64,000 nucleotides of DNA from Luteimonas sp. 9C (lineage in GTDB: Bacteria > Pseudomonadota > Gammaproteobacteria > Xanthomonadales > Xanthomonadaceae): positions 62,001 through 126,000 of the forward strand of contig NZ_LR733313.1 in assembly GCF_902506295.1 (NCBI RefSeq), written 5' to 3'. Numbering within the stretch: the stretch's first letter is position 1; the number at the start of each line of letters is the position of its first letter. A program made the translations under genes and the position numbers. Shown piece by piece: positions 1-12,383 of this stretch. The notes below the pieces were generated by a model. It did no database searches. It saw only the letters and a list, made by a program, of their open reading frames with translations, and was not told the origin of the DNA.

Positions 1-316
1 CCAGCAGATCGTCGACGACGGCGGCATAGCGTGCGTCGCGCGTGTGCTGCGCCAGCACGTCGCCGTCGTGCACCAGGCCGAAGGCCTGCAGCGTGGCGAG
101 TTGCCCCTGCGCCGCGCCGGCGACTTCGCGCAGCCGGTCGACGTCTTCGATGCGGACTGCCCAGTGTCCGTGCGCCTGTCGCGCCAGCACCCAGCTGCCG
201 AGTGCAGCCAGCAGGGAGCCGGCATGCAGCGGACCGGTGGGCGAGGGCGCATAGCGGCCGCGATAGGTCGGCGCACTCGGCGTTGGCGACAAACTGTCTG
301 GCACGTGAACTGTCAT
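1..316 (-). CDS. gluQ: Glutamyl-Q tRNA(Asp) synthetase, N-terminal part (runs off the window)
   Basis: Reading leftwards from the ATG at 316, the protein begins [20 protein letters not shown] and continues into [20 protein letters not shown]. That is the class I synthetase signature of the GluRS catalytic core (HIGH-like motif, here HAGS), followed by an RIEDVD segment. In this family (GluQRS/YadB) the tRNA-binding domain of GluRS is missing and the enzyme puts glutamate on queuosine of tRNA-Asp. Only about 105 codons are present, so the truncated C terminus that separates GluQ from GltX cannot be seen. The N-terminal pattern favours GluQ over GltX. It is divergent from htpX, with about 120 bp between them. 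Confidence 0.85.
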   Translation of the reverse strand, partial: MTVHVPDSLSPTPSAPTYRGRYAPSPTGPLHAGSLLAALGSWVLARQAHGHWAVRIEDVDRLREVAGAAQGQLATLQAFGLVHDGDVLAQHTRDARYAAVVDDLL

Positions 317-437
317 GGGCCCCGCACTGTGCCTTGCATCACGGCGAATTGAAATCGCGGCCCGGTGCACGCAGATTGGTGCGTCACGTATCCATCCTCC
401 GCCTGGCGCAGGCGTCATCCGGACTCAAGGGTCATCC

Positions 438-1343
438 ATGTTCAAGCGTTTCGGTCTTCTCATCGCCACCAACCTCGCCGTGCTGGCACTCGTCAGCATC
501 GTCATGGCGATCTTCGGCATCAACCCGTCCACCTATGGTGGCCTGTTCGTGTTCGCGGCCCTGTTCGGTTTCGGCGGTGCGTTCTTCACCCTGGCGATCT
601 CGAAGTGGTCGGCCAAGCGCGCGACCGGCGCCTATGTCATCAAGGACCCGCGCGACGAGTCGGAGCGCTGGCTGGTCAACACCGTGCGCCGCCAGGCCGA
701 GCAGGCCGGCATCGGCATGCCCGAGGTCGCCATCTACGACGCGCCCGAGATCAACGCCTTCGCCACCGGCGCCAACCGCAACAACGCGCTGGTCGCGGTG
801 TCGACGGGCCTGCTGCGTTCGATGACCCGCGATGAAGCCGAAGCCGTGCTGGGCCATGAAGTCGCGCACGTCGCCAACGGCGACATGGTGACCATGACCC
901 TGCTGCAGGGTGTGCTCAACACCTTCGTGATCTTCCTCGCCCGCGTGGTCGGCCGCGCGATCGACGGCTACCTGAGTGGTGGCCGCGACAATGGCGGTGG
1001 TGGTCTGGCGTACTTCGCGATCGTGTTCGTGCTGGACATGATCTTCGGCCTGTTCGCGTCGATGATCGCGATGTGGTTCTCGCGCTATCGCGAGTTCCGC
1101 GCCGACGAAGGCGGCGCCGCACTGGCTGGCCGCGAGAAGATGATTGCCGCACTCGAGCGCCTGGCCCAGACCTACGGCCAGAGCACGATGCCCAAGACCA
1201 TCGCCGCGTTCGGCATCAGCGGTGGCGTCGGGACCGGTCTGAAGAAGCTGCTGATGAGCCACCCGCCGCTGGAGGAGCGCATCGCCTCGCTGCGCAACGC
1301 GCCGCCGAGCCGCGACTCGGTGCGTCAGGGGATCGTGGCTTGA
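438..1343 (+). CDS. htpX: Membrane zinc metalloprotease HtpX
   Basis: The product is a 301-residue M48-family protease of the inner membrane that takes part in quality control of misfolded membrane proteins. Two N-terminal hydrophobic segments are followed by the zinc motif HEVAH (in [14 protein letters not shown]), two more hydrophobic stretches, and the downstream glutamate region [10 protein letters not shown] conserved [12 protein letters not shown] block lies near the C terminus. The ATG at 438 is chosen because the protein then begins [18 protein letters not shown], the family's usual N terminus. The longer in-frame extension to 315 is unlike the family. A strong terminator follows, so it is probably monocistronic. 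Confidence 0.95.
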   Translation: MFKRFGLLIATNLAVLALVSIVMAIFGINPSTYGGLFVFAALFGFGGAFFTLAISKWSAKRATGAYVIKDPRDESERWLVNTVRRQAEQAGIGMPEVAIYDAPEINAFATGANRNNALVAVSTGLLRSMTRDEAEAVLGHEVAHVANGDMVTMTLLQGVLNTFVIFLARVVGRAIDGYLSGGRDNGGGGLAYFAIVFVLDMIFGLFASMIAMWFSRYREFRADEGGAALAGREKMIAALERLAQTYGQSTMPKTIAAFGISGGVGTGLKKLLMSHPPLEERIASLRNAPPSRDSVRQGIVA

Positions 1344-1370
1344 TTCATCGGTCCGTACTGATCTAAACGA

Positions 1371-1397
1371 AAGCCCGCCGAAAGGCGGGCTTTTTTT
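1371..1397 (+). terminator. Rho-independent terminator of htpX
   Basis: AAGCCCGCC, loop GAAA, GGCGGGCTT, then a run of seven T's. It starts 27 bp after the htpX stop codon. Confidence 0.92.
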
Positions 1398-1405
1398 GTT
1401 TGAAG

Positions 1406-1556
1406 CCCTCCCCCGCGCGCGGGGGAGGGTTGGGTGGGGGCGAACCGTCAGGTCTAGAGCGCCCAAATTGGGGCGCTGTGTTTACCAAGACCTCAGCGGC
1501 GCGAGTGGACTGACCGTTTGCCCCCATCCCAGCCTTCCCCCGCTCGCGGGGGAAGG
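1406..1556. repeat. Nested inverted-repeat (REP/BIME-like) intergenic element
   Basis: Two arms of about 46 nt (1406-1451 and 1510-1556) are near-perfect reverse complements. Each arm carries its own short palindrome, CCTCCCCCGCGCGCGGGGGAGG in the left arm and a CCTTCCCCCG...CGGGGGAAGG version in the right. Between them are a further complementary pair (AGGTCT / AGACCT) and an inner hairpin, AGCGCCC (1458-1464) with GGGCGCT (1471-1477). No open reading frame of its own is visible. It sits between the htpX terminator and the 3' end of the DUF1244 gene, which suggests a mobile or REP-type element, or a bidirectional terminator structure. Confidence 0.7.
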
Positions 1557-1574
1557 AGCAAATCGCAGCGCTCT

Positions 1575-1904
1575 TCAGCCGTCCGCGTGCTTTTTCTGCG
1601 CCGCCTCGAACGCCGCCAGCTGCTCCGGCGTCGCATCCTTCTGGTGCTGCGCCTTCCAATCCGCAAACGGCATCCCGTACACCGCCTGGCGCGCGGTTGC
1701 CTTGTCCATCGACGCGCCCTCGGCATCGGCCGCATCGCGATACCAGTCCGCCAGACAGTTCCGGCAGAAGCCTGCGAGGATCATCAGGTCGATGTTCTGC
1801 ACGTCCGGGCGCGCTTCGTTGAGATGCGACAGCAGGCGGCGGAACGCGGCGGCTTCGACGCGGGTGCGGGCGTCGTCGGACAGGGTGGGGATGGCATCGG
1901 CCAT
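1575..1904 (-). CDS. DUF1244 family protein
   Basis: A 109-residue soluble protein starting [20 protein letters not shown]. It contains the block [20 protein letters not shown], the cysteine pair in [12 protein letters not shown], and [13 protein letters not shown], which together mark the DUF1244 family of small proteobacterial proteins. The CRNC pair suggests metal or redox chemistry, but no function is established. The ATG at 1904 is preceded by GGAG at a good distance. The last 15-20 residues are rich in lysine and alanine. Confidence 0.85.
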   Translation of the reverse strand: MADAIPTLSDDARTRVEAAAFRRLLSHLNEARPDVQNIDLMILAGFCRNCLADWYRDAADAEGASMDKATARQAVYGMPFADWKAQHQKDATPEQLAAFEAAQKKHADG

Positions 1905-1974
1905 GGGAAAACTCCGGGTGCGGGAAGCCCCACAGGATCGGGGCGTCGCACACCCCCTGCAAGTCAGACTGAAC

Positions 1975-2056
1975 CTGCGTGGGCGCGCGCTCGCGCGCGA
2001 AAGGCGTTCCAGTCGAGAGGCACCGCGCGCGCGCGCGCTCCCGTATGCGCGCGTTC
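1975..2056. repeat. Alternating CG low-complexity tract
   Basis: The interval between the DUF1244 gene and folD (1905-2139) has no gene. It contains several runs of alternating purine-pyrimidine CG, such as GCGCGCGCTCGCGCGCG and CCGCGCGCGCGCGCTCCCG. Such runs can adopt Z-DNA or form hairpins. No promoter with a clear -35/-10 pair was recognised here, although folD must be transcribed from this interval. Confidence 0.5.
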
Positions 2057-2139
2057 CCGCGGAGGGACATACACAGCGCCGCGAGGCTCCCACCCGCGAA
2101 ATCGGGGACAATAGCCGCCCCTCGAAGCACGACCTCCGC

Positions 2140-4591
<2,452 letters not shown>

Positions 4592-4711
4592 GGCCGCGGC
4601 ATCACGCACCGATCCGGGATTCGCGAAAGCGGATCCCGTTTCGTATCCGGCCTCCACACACCGTATTTCCCAGCGCCACGCGCCACCACACTCCAGACAA
4701 AGTCCACGCCG

Positions 4712-6292
<1,581 letters not shown>

Positions 6293-6406
6293 GGCAGCGT
6301 TTTATCAGCAACCTTTGAGGTTGCATATCGCAGGTCTTCACGCGTCTGCTAGGGATTCTTTGGACTAGGTCGTCAAGTTGACGCTTCTAGGAGATGCTGT
6401 GCAATT

Positions 6407-6424
6407 GTCAAGCGTATGCTTGAC
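6407..6424. promoter_or_regulatory. Inverted repeat between guaA and vsr
   Basis: GTCAAGC, spacer GTAT, GCTTGAC: perfect 7-bp arms in the otherwise featureless interval 6293-6506 at the left edge of the island. It could be an operator, a recombination site or part of a terminator. No T-run follows on either strand. A TAGAAT at about 6467 has no partner -35. Confidence 0.35.
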
Positions 6425-6506
6425 CACAACGCTGCGCGCGGTATCGGCGGGTGAGACGACGCCGATCTAGAATGAGAGCAAGTCACACTGCAGGGGCGGT
6501 GCGTGA

Positions 6507-6992
6507 TCAGTACGAAGGATTGTGATCGTTGGGAGCTTCGCTGCTCCCGACAACTGCGTGGTCGACAGCACCTAGCTCCAAATATTGAGCAGTTTGTCTC
6601 AGCCAAGCTCCGAGCAGGTAGCCGACGGCTGCTGCGTCCGCGCGCACCGCACATTCCCAGACAATGGCGACTCGCCAGCCTGCGTCCACCAAGTCTCTTG
6701 TCGCCGCCTTGTCGCGCTCCCTGTTCCGCCGCAGCTTCTCTTCCCAGAACTCCGGCCGCGTTTTGGGCAGTCGAAAGTAGGAACAGCCCCTATGCGCGTG
6801 CCAAAAGCAGCCATGAACAAAGATCGCCGCCCGTCGTCCCGGGAGAACGAGGTCCGGTCGTCCAGGGAGCGCTCTGGTATGGAGGCGGTAGCGAAACCCG
6901 TCCCGCCAGAGGATCCGACGGATAGTGATCTCCGGCATAGTGTCCTTGCCTCGGATCCGACTCATCAGAAGCGAGCGCTTCTCAGCGCTCAT
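6507..6992 (-). CDS. vsr: Very short patch repair (Vsr-type) endonuclease
   Basis: A 161-residue PD-(D/E)XK-fold nickase. Vsr enzymes cut at T:G mismatches left by deamination of 5-methylcytosine, and usually accompany C5-cytosine methyltransferases. The N terminus MSAEKRSLLMSRIRGKDTMP is typical, the catalytic aspartate is D47 in LPGRPDLVLP, and the block IFVHGCFWHAHRGC supplies the conserved zinc-site and active-site residues. E. coli Vsr is 156 residues. The ATG at 6992 is chosen on homology; ATG 7004 is possible. It is divergent from the methyltransferase and only about 28 bp from it, so the two promoters must overlap each other's coding sequence. Confidence 0.92.
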   Translation of the reverse strand: MSAEKRSLLMSRIRGKDTMPEITIRRILWRDGFRYRLHTRALPGRPDLVLPGRRAAIFVHGCFWHAHRGCSYFRLPKTRPEFWEEKLRRNRERDKAATRDLVDAGWRVAIVWECAVRADAAAVGYLLGAWLRQTAQYLELGAVDHAVVGSSEAPNDHNPSY

Positions 6993-7020
6993 GACGTCAA
7001 CCATTTCGTAGAGTCCAGTC

Positions 7021-8616
7021 TTGTCAGTAGCACGTAAGCACAACCACCGCACGATCGGTGTGATCGACATCTTCGCGGGACCGGGAGGGCTTGGAGAAGG
7101 CTTCAGCAGCTTTGAAGCTGTGGAGGGCTCTGGACTGCATCCCTTCGAGCTTGCTGTCTCGGCGGAGATGGAAGTCTCGGCGCATACCACGCTCCGCCTG
7201 CGGGCGTTCTACAGACTGCTCCTGAAGCACGAAGATGAGGTCCCGAACGAGTACTGGGACTATCTTCGGCTTGTCGCCTCAGACTCGGCAGTAACGCCGC
7301 AGGAGCACTTCAAGTCCGGAAGACTCGCGGCACTCTGGCGGGAGGCGAATGCTGAAGCGCTGAATCTCACTCTGGGCCGACCCGCGGACAACGAAGCGCT
7401 ATTCCAAAGGATCAATGACGTGCGGGATGGCTACGACGAGATGATCCTCATTGGAGGGCCGCCGTGCCAGGCTTACTCGCTGGTGGGTCGGGCTCGCCAG
7501 CGCAAGGTGGAGGGCTTCTCCACAAAAGGAGATCCCCGCCATTTCCTCTACCAGCAATATCTCGCAATTCTTGCGCGCTTCAAGCCGGCGGTCTTCATCA
7601 TGGAGAACGTCAAGGGCATCCTTTCTTCGAGAGTGGGAAGTCAGGAGATGTTCTCCGCAATCCAGAGGGATCTTGCGAATCCGTCAGCTGCGTTAGGACA
7701 TCCAACACTCGGTGCTGGGAAATCCGCACGCTATGTTTTGCTGCCAATCCATGTTCCGGAAGGTACCGAACGTACAGGCGATCTTGTTGCCGCTGATCCG
7801 GCTGCCTTTATCATTCGTGGTGAGAGCCATGGTCTGCCCCAGGCAAGGCATCGCGTGATCATCATGGGGATACGTGAGGACTGTCTCCGTCCGGAGGTCG
7901 CATCCGCTAAAGGATTAGATGAAGACGACAGTATCAAGGTGGAACACGCCTTGGCCGGGCTGCCCAAGCTGCGCAGCGGATTGAGCCGACGTCCGGATGA
8001 CTCTTTCGAATGGTTCGATGCCGTGCAGCGAGAACGCAAGAAGGTCATCGCAGCGACGCGGGGACCGCTTGGTCCTGTGGCGAAAGTGTTGTCCGAAATA
8101 CTGCCTGCATACGATCTTCCTAGGGAGTCCACGAAGTACCTCCCGGGTCGCACCGGCGCTTTGGCATTGGAGTTGCGTGGCGAAGGCCCGGGGATCGTGT
8201 TCAACCATCGTGCGCGCGGACACATGGAATCTGATCTGGGGCGTTATCTGTTCTGTGCGGCGTATGCACAGGCCTACGGTGTGTCTCCCAAGAGTGTCGA
8301 CTTTCCGAATGTTCTCGCTCCCAACCATGAAAACTGGATGTCAGGTGATTTTGCCGACAGGTTTCGTGTGCAAAAAAGGGGTTCTCCTTCCAGCACAGTC
8401 ACCAGTCACCTCTCAAAGGATGGACACGCGTTCATTCACTGGGACCCTACCCAGTGCAGAAGCCTGACGGTACGGGAAGCGGCAAGACTTCAGACGTTTC
8501 CTGACAACTACCTTTTCCTGGGGAACCGCACACAGCAATTTGTCCAGGTCGGAAATGCAGTGCCGCCCAGATTGGCTCGTCAGATCGCCAAGGTGGTCTG
8601 GGCAATGCTGTACTGA
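7021..8616 (+). CDS. DNA (cytosine-5) methyltransferase
   Basis: A 531-residue C5-cytosine methyltransferase. Motifs appear in canonical order: I (VIDIFAGPGGLGEGF, residues 14-28), IV with the catalytic cysteine (LIGGPPCQAYSLVGRAR, about 144-158), VI (FIMENVKGIL), VIII (LPQARHRVIIMGI) and X (QVGNAVPPRLARQIA) at the C terminus. The stretch between motifs I and IV is unusually long. The target sequence cannot be inferred. The TTG at 7021 is taken as start because no earlier ATG or GTG fits and motif I begins 13 residues later. It presumably provides self-protection for the downstream restriction genes, with the divergent vsr repairing deamination at its sites. Confidence 0.93.
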   Translation: MSVARKHNHRTIGVIDIFAGPGGLGEGFSSFEAVEGSGLHPFELAVSAEMEVSAHTTLRLRAFYRLLLKHEDEVPNEYWDYLRLVASDSAVTPQEHFKSGRLAALWREANAEALNLTLGRPADNEALFQRINDVRDGYDEMILIGGPPCQAYSLVGRARQRKVEGFSTKGDPRHFLYQQYLAILARFKPAVFIMENVKGILSSRVGSQEMFSAIQRDLANPSAALGHPTLGAGKSARYVLLPIHVPEGTERTGDLVAADPAAFIIRGESHGLPQARHRVIIMGIREDCLRPEVASAKGLDEDDSIKVEHALAGLPKLRSGLSRRPDDSFEWFDAVQRERKKVIAATRGPLGPVAKVLSEILPAYDLPRESTKYLPGRTGALALELRGEGPGIVFNHRARGHMESDLGRYLFCAAYAQAYGVSPKSVDFPNVLAPNHENWMSGDFADRFRVQKRGSPSSTVTSHLSKDGHAFIHWDPTQCRSLTVREAARLQTFPDNYLFLGNRTQQFVQVGNAVPPRLARQIAKVVWAMLY

Positions 8617-8715
8617 GGTTCGGCGTATGGAGCATGGATGGTCGGAATGGATTGAAGGGAACATCTTGTACTTCGCTGCTCCTGAGCCCGATAGCTTGTT
8701 CGCGAGCGCGCGTGA

Positions 8716-10854
8716 ATGAAGGCAAAGAAACCATCTGCCCATAACGTCATGCATCCGCTTCTGCGCTTCGCCTTGTCCCACACAGACTTGGAAGCCGTCG
8801 GGCAGCATCTCGACGCAGGTCGCCCGATTGAAGGTCGGGACATACAGGGCAGAACGCCCCTGATCATTTCGGCCGAGAAGGGCAGCCTTGCGTTGTGTTC
8901 CTTGCTGATTAGCCGAGGGGCGGATGTGCAAGCGAGGGACGACGCAGGACGCAACGCGGAGATGTACGCGGAAGCCAATGGATTCTCGGCGGTGACTGAG
9001 CTTCTTAAGAAGCACTCGTCATCATTGGGAAAGATGGGGGGAGTGGTGGAGTCTCATTTTCCGCCAGTCGGACAGACCGCTGTCGAGAAGGATGTCGTCG
9101 AACCAAGCTCCGAACTCCTGTTCGGAGACTGGGAGACTGAGGACGCTTGTTCGTCACCCGGTAACGATGCACTGCTTGTGAAGCAGACAGTACTGGTCCA
9201 TCAGTTGATGGCCGATCACGAAGTTGTCGATTGGGATGAAGGCTGGTCCGACGTTGAGGTGGATCTGCCTCTGGTGCTTCGTGATCGTCGTCGCCTCAGA
9301 ACTCTTGGCAGGTACGAGAGGGAGATGATCGAGTCGGTTCTGCTTGACGCGTTGGAGTACGGCGTCGTGGCGGCAGACCGGCTCTCGGACTATGCGCCGG
9401 TAAGTAGTGACCAATCTTGCGGCGACGCGGAGTTCCATGATCACCTCATGAGGCTGATCGGGGAGTTGGGAGCAGTTGTTGACGATGAGCCGGAGGAATG
9501 GCTCTCGCCGTTCGAATGGGTCGATGTGCCCGACTCGTACGTCGACTGTCTGGAGGAAGGATTCGCCTATCTGGGAGACATGTCATCCAAGGTGAACGAT
9601 CCCCTCTCCGGATTCATTTCGTACATTCGGACGAAGCGTCTTCTTTCACGTGAGGACGAACAGCGCATCGGTCGAGAAGTTGAAGCGGCAGTGCGTCGCG
9701 CCATCGGTGCTATCGCAGCGTCCCCAGCAGCCAGCATCAAGGCACTCGAACTGGCTGAGTCAATTCTTTCCGGCCAACAGCCGGAGGCGCAACTCAGTCG
9801 GATCTTCAGCGAAGGAGAGCAGGCGTCATCAGACGAAGATGCTGCTTCAGTCGAACATGAAGAAGACACTCCCCCAACTGGAAGAAGCGATTCGCCGCAT
9901 GACGAGCGACCTCGGGAAGAATTTTTTGAGCGGACGAAACACCTGCGGCATGAGATAGCGGCCTCTGTTGATGCTGGACATCTGCCGTATCGCATCGAGA
10001 TCGCTCTGGAGGCACTTGAGCCGACGGCAGAATTCATCCGGTTAGTAAGCAGAGCTGCAGATCTCGCGGGAACTCATATTCCCGCCCTCGCGGAATCCAT
10101 CGACGCCATCAAACGGCTCCACGACGAGATGACCGAGTCCAACTATCGGTTGGTCATATCTATCGCGAAACGATACTTGGGATCGGGCTACCCACTCATG
10201 GATCTCATACAGGAAGGCAATCTGGGCCTTCTGCGGGCTGTTCAAAAGTTTGATCATCGCCGTGGCTTCAAGTTCTCTACCTACGCAACCTGGTGGATCC
10301 GTCAAGCTATCACCCGGGCGATAGCCGATACGGCGCACTCGATCCGCGTACCCGTGCACATGCGGGAAAAAATGAACAAGCTCGATGCTGTGCGTCGCGC
10401 ATTGGAGCAATCAGGTGCTGCCGAACCCTCGGTCACCGAGTTGGCGGAGCGCACTGGCTATCCGGAACGAGAGGTTATGAAGATGCTTACGATCCCCAAC
10501 GCATGCAGTTGGGATGAAGCTAGTTGTCTTTTGGAGGAGGCGCTTGAGTTGGACGATGAAACGCAGGTGGCAGATGCATTTGCCAATTCCGAGGCACTTG
10601 CAAATTCCGTCCGCGACGTCCTTGGCACTCTCAAGCCACAACAGGCTGAGGTCTTGTGTTTCAGATTTGGATTGGATGATGGAAATCATCGAACGCTGGA
10701 GGAAGTAGGGCAGCGTTACGGCGTCACGCGAGAGCGCATAAGACAAATTGAGAGCAAGGCGCTTAGCCTTCTGCGCCACCCCTCTAGGGCAGAAGTCCTC
10801 CGCTCCTTCTTTGGCGAAGAGCGGCCGAAGCGGCTCAAAGGACTAGCCATATGA
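8716..10854 (+). CDS. Ankyrin-repeat/sigma-70 fusion: RpoD-family sigma factor in a defence island
   Basis: 712 residues. Residues about 12-98 read as ankyrin repeats (GRTPLIISAEKGSLALCSLL, SRGADVQARDDAGRN). Residues about 205-262 resemble sigma region 1.1. Region 1.2 starts at about 295 (DPLSGFISYIRTKRLLSRED). Region 2 (about 474-545) is nearly RpoD-like: NYRLVISIAKRY, DLIQEGNLGL, KFSTYATWWIRQAITRAIAD. Region 3 follows, then region 4 (about 633-700) with TLEEVGQRYGVTRERIRQIE and LLRHPSRAEVLRSF. The polymerase-binding and promoter-recognition helices look intact, so an active sigma factor is likely. It starts 99 bp after the methyltransferase and its stop overlaps the next start (ATGA). Inference: it directs polymerase to island or phage promoters, with the ankyrin part sensing a partner protein. 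Confidence 0.88.
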   Translation: MKAKKPSAHNVMHPLLRFALSHTDLEAVGQHLDAGRPIEGRDIQGRTPLIISAEKGSLALCSLLISRGADVQARDDAGRNAEMYAEANGFSAVTELLKKHSSSLGKMGGVVESHFPPVGQTAVEKDVVEPSSELLFGDWETEDACSSPGNDALLVKQTVLVHQLMADHEVVDWDEGWSDVEVDLPLVLRDRRRLRTLGRYEREMIESVLLDALEYGVVAADRLSDYAPVSSDQSCGDAEFHDHLMRLIGELGAVVDDEPEEWLSPFEWVDVPDSYVDCLEEGFAYLGDMSSKVNDPLSGFISYIRTKRLLSREDEQRIGREVEAAVRRAIGAIAASPAASIKALELAESILSGQQPEAQLSRIFSEGEQASSDEDAASVEHEEDTPPTGRSDSPHDERPREEFFERTKHLRHEIAASVDAGHLPYRIEIALEALEPTAEFIRLVSRAADLAGTHIPALAESIDAIKRLHDEMTESNYRLVISIAKRYLGSGYPLMDLIQEGNLGLLRAVQKFDHRRGFKFSTYATWWIRQAITRAIADTAHSIRVPVHMREKMNKLDAVRRALEQSGAAEPSVTELAERTGYPEREVMKMLTIPNACSWDEASCLLEEALELDDETQVADAFANSEALANSVRDVLGTLKPQQAEVLCFRFGLDDGNHRTLEEVGQRYGVTRERIRQIESKALSLLRHPSRAEVLRSFFGEERPKRLKGLAI

Positions 10855-12383
10855 GCACCACTGGACTACGCGCTGGAAGGCGTCGGGTTCCTCCGCGCGC
10901 AAGCGCCATGATCGAGGCTTTGCGAGGGCTTGGATACACATCAGGGACCGCGTTGGCGGACATCATCGACAACAGCATCTCCGCTGGCGCCGGCGTTGTG
11001 GACGTCACCTTTGGTTGGGCTGGACAGGACAGCTGGGTATCTGTTCTGGACGATGGGGTGGGCATGGACGATGCCGAACTTGAGTCCGCGATGCGGCTGG
11101 GTGACAAGAATCCGATACACGATCGAGAAACCACAGATCTTGGCCGGTTCGGCCTAGGGCTCAAGACGGCGTCCTTCTCACAGTGTCGACGACTTACCGT
11201 GTCGAGCTGGAAGAATGCTGAGGAGTCCGTACTCCGCTGGGACCTTGATTTACTTGCCGCCGGGGATGATGGCGGCTGGGACCTTCTAGAGAGTGCGGCG
11301 CCTGGATCGGAGACGCGGGTCAACGTTGAGCGGTCGACCGAGACCGGAACCTTGGTTGTATGGGAGATTCTGGATCGCCTTGTCCCCAAGAGCAGCACAG
11401 AACAAGACTTCCTGGAGCTAATTGATCGTGTCGAGCGACATCTCGCGATGGTGTTTCATCGCTACTTAGATGGGAGCGGTCAGGATCTTCTGATCAGCAT
11501 CAATGGCAAACGCATCGCTCCTTGGGATCCATTTCTCGCATCCCATCCGGCGACTTGGACCTCACCTCCGGTCAGTATCGAGACCGCGTATGGAGTAATC
11601 CGGCTCCAAGGGCATGTCCTTCCCCACAAGGACAAGCTTCGTGCGAAGGAGCTGGAACAAGCCGCAGGGCCAGACGGGTGGACTGCACAGCAAGGATTCT
11701 ATGTCTACCGGAACCAACGGCTGCTGCTTGCAGGCAGCTGGCTTGGGCTTGGGAAGGGGCGTTCGTGGACGAAAGAGGAGTCTTTCCGGCTCGCCCGTAT
11801 TCGTCTCGACATTCCCAACAGCGCGGATGCTGATTGGAAGATCGACATACGCAAATCGACGGCGAGGCCACCAGTCGCGATTCGCGAGCGCATTGCCCGG
11901 CTTGCGGAGGACATCAGGGATCGGGCCAGGAAGGTCTTCGCTCATCGCGGGAAGCCGTTGCGTCGTACGAGTGGAGATGAGGTTGGACAAGCTTGGCTCG
12001 CGGAGCATTTTCTAGGAGGCATCCGCTATCGCGTCCAACGCGAACATCCAGCAGTCAAAGCTGTTCTGGAGGATGCAGGTGATCTTTCAGCCCAGGTCGT
12101 AGCGATGCTGCGCGTACTTGAGGAGACCATCCCGGTTCAACGCATCTGGCTGGATACCGCCGAGGCGACCGAGACGCCGCGTACCGGATTTGCCGACCAG
12201 CCCAGCGAAGAAGTAAGTGGAGTCCTAGCGGTGATGTACCGGAACCTTGTCCTTCGCAAAGGCATGTCCCCTTCAGCGGCGAAGCGGCAGTTGGCGCTTA
12301 CCGAACCCTTCAACCTTCACCTTGATCTGGTTGAGAGACTGCCTGATCTGGTACCCGAATACGGAGATTCGCCGTCATGCTGA
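10851..12383 (+). CDS. MutL/MORC-like GHKL ATPase of the defence module
   Basis: 510 residues. The N-terminal GHKL ATP-binding fold shows box N1 as ADIIDNSISAGA (D37, N41), box N2 as LDDGVGMDD (D68-G71) and the lid motif GRFGLGLKTASFS (98-110), matching the MutL/MORC-type ATPases seen in predicted restriction systems. In most GHKL proteins the general base before VDNS is glutamate; here it is aspartate. The C-terminal third has no motif I recognise. Its start overlaps the sigma gene stop by 4 bp and its end overlaps the Z1 gene by 7 bp, so translation is coupled. MutL-like members are thought to load or clamp on DNA and gate the partner nucleases. Confidence 0.88.
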   Translation: MSTTGLRAGRRRVPPRASAMIEALRGLGYTSGTALADIIDNSISAGAGVVDVTFGWAGQDSWVSVLDDGVGMDDAELESAMRLGDKNPIHDRETTDLGRFGLGLKTASFSQCRRLTVSSWKNAEESVLRWDLDLLAAGDDGGWDLLESAAPGSETRVNVERSTETGTLVVWEILDRLVPKSSTEQDFLELIDRVERHLAMVFHRYLDGSGQDLLISINGKRIAPWDPFLASHPATWTSPPVSIETAYGVIRLQGHVLPHKDKLRAKELEQAAGPDGWTAQQGFYVYRNQRLLLAGSWLGLGKGRSWTKEESFRLARIRLDIPNSADADWKIDIRKSTARPPVAIRERIARLAEDIRDRARKVFAHRGKPLRRTSGDEVGQAWLAEHFLGGIRYRVQREHPAVKAVLEDAGDLSAQVVAMLRVLEETIPVQRIWLDTAEATETPRTGFADQPSEEVSGVLAVMYRNLVLRKGMSPSAAKRQLALTEPFNLHLDLVERLPDLVPEYGDSPSC

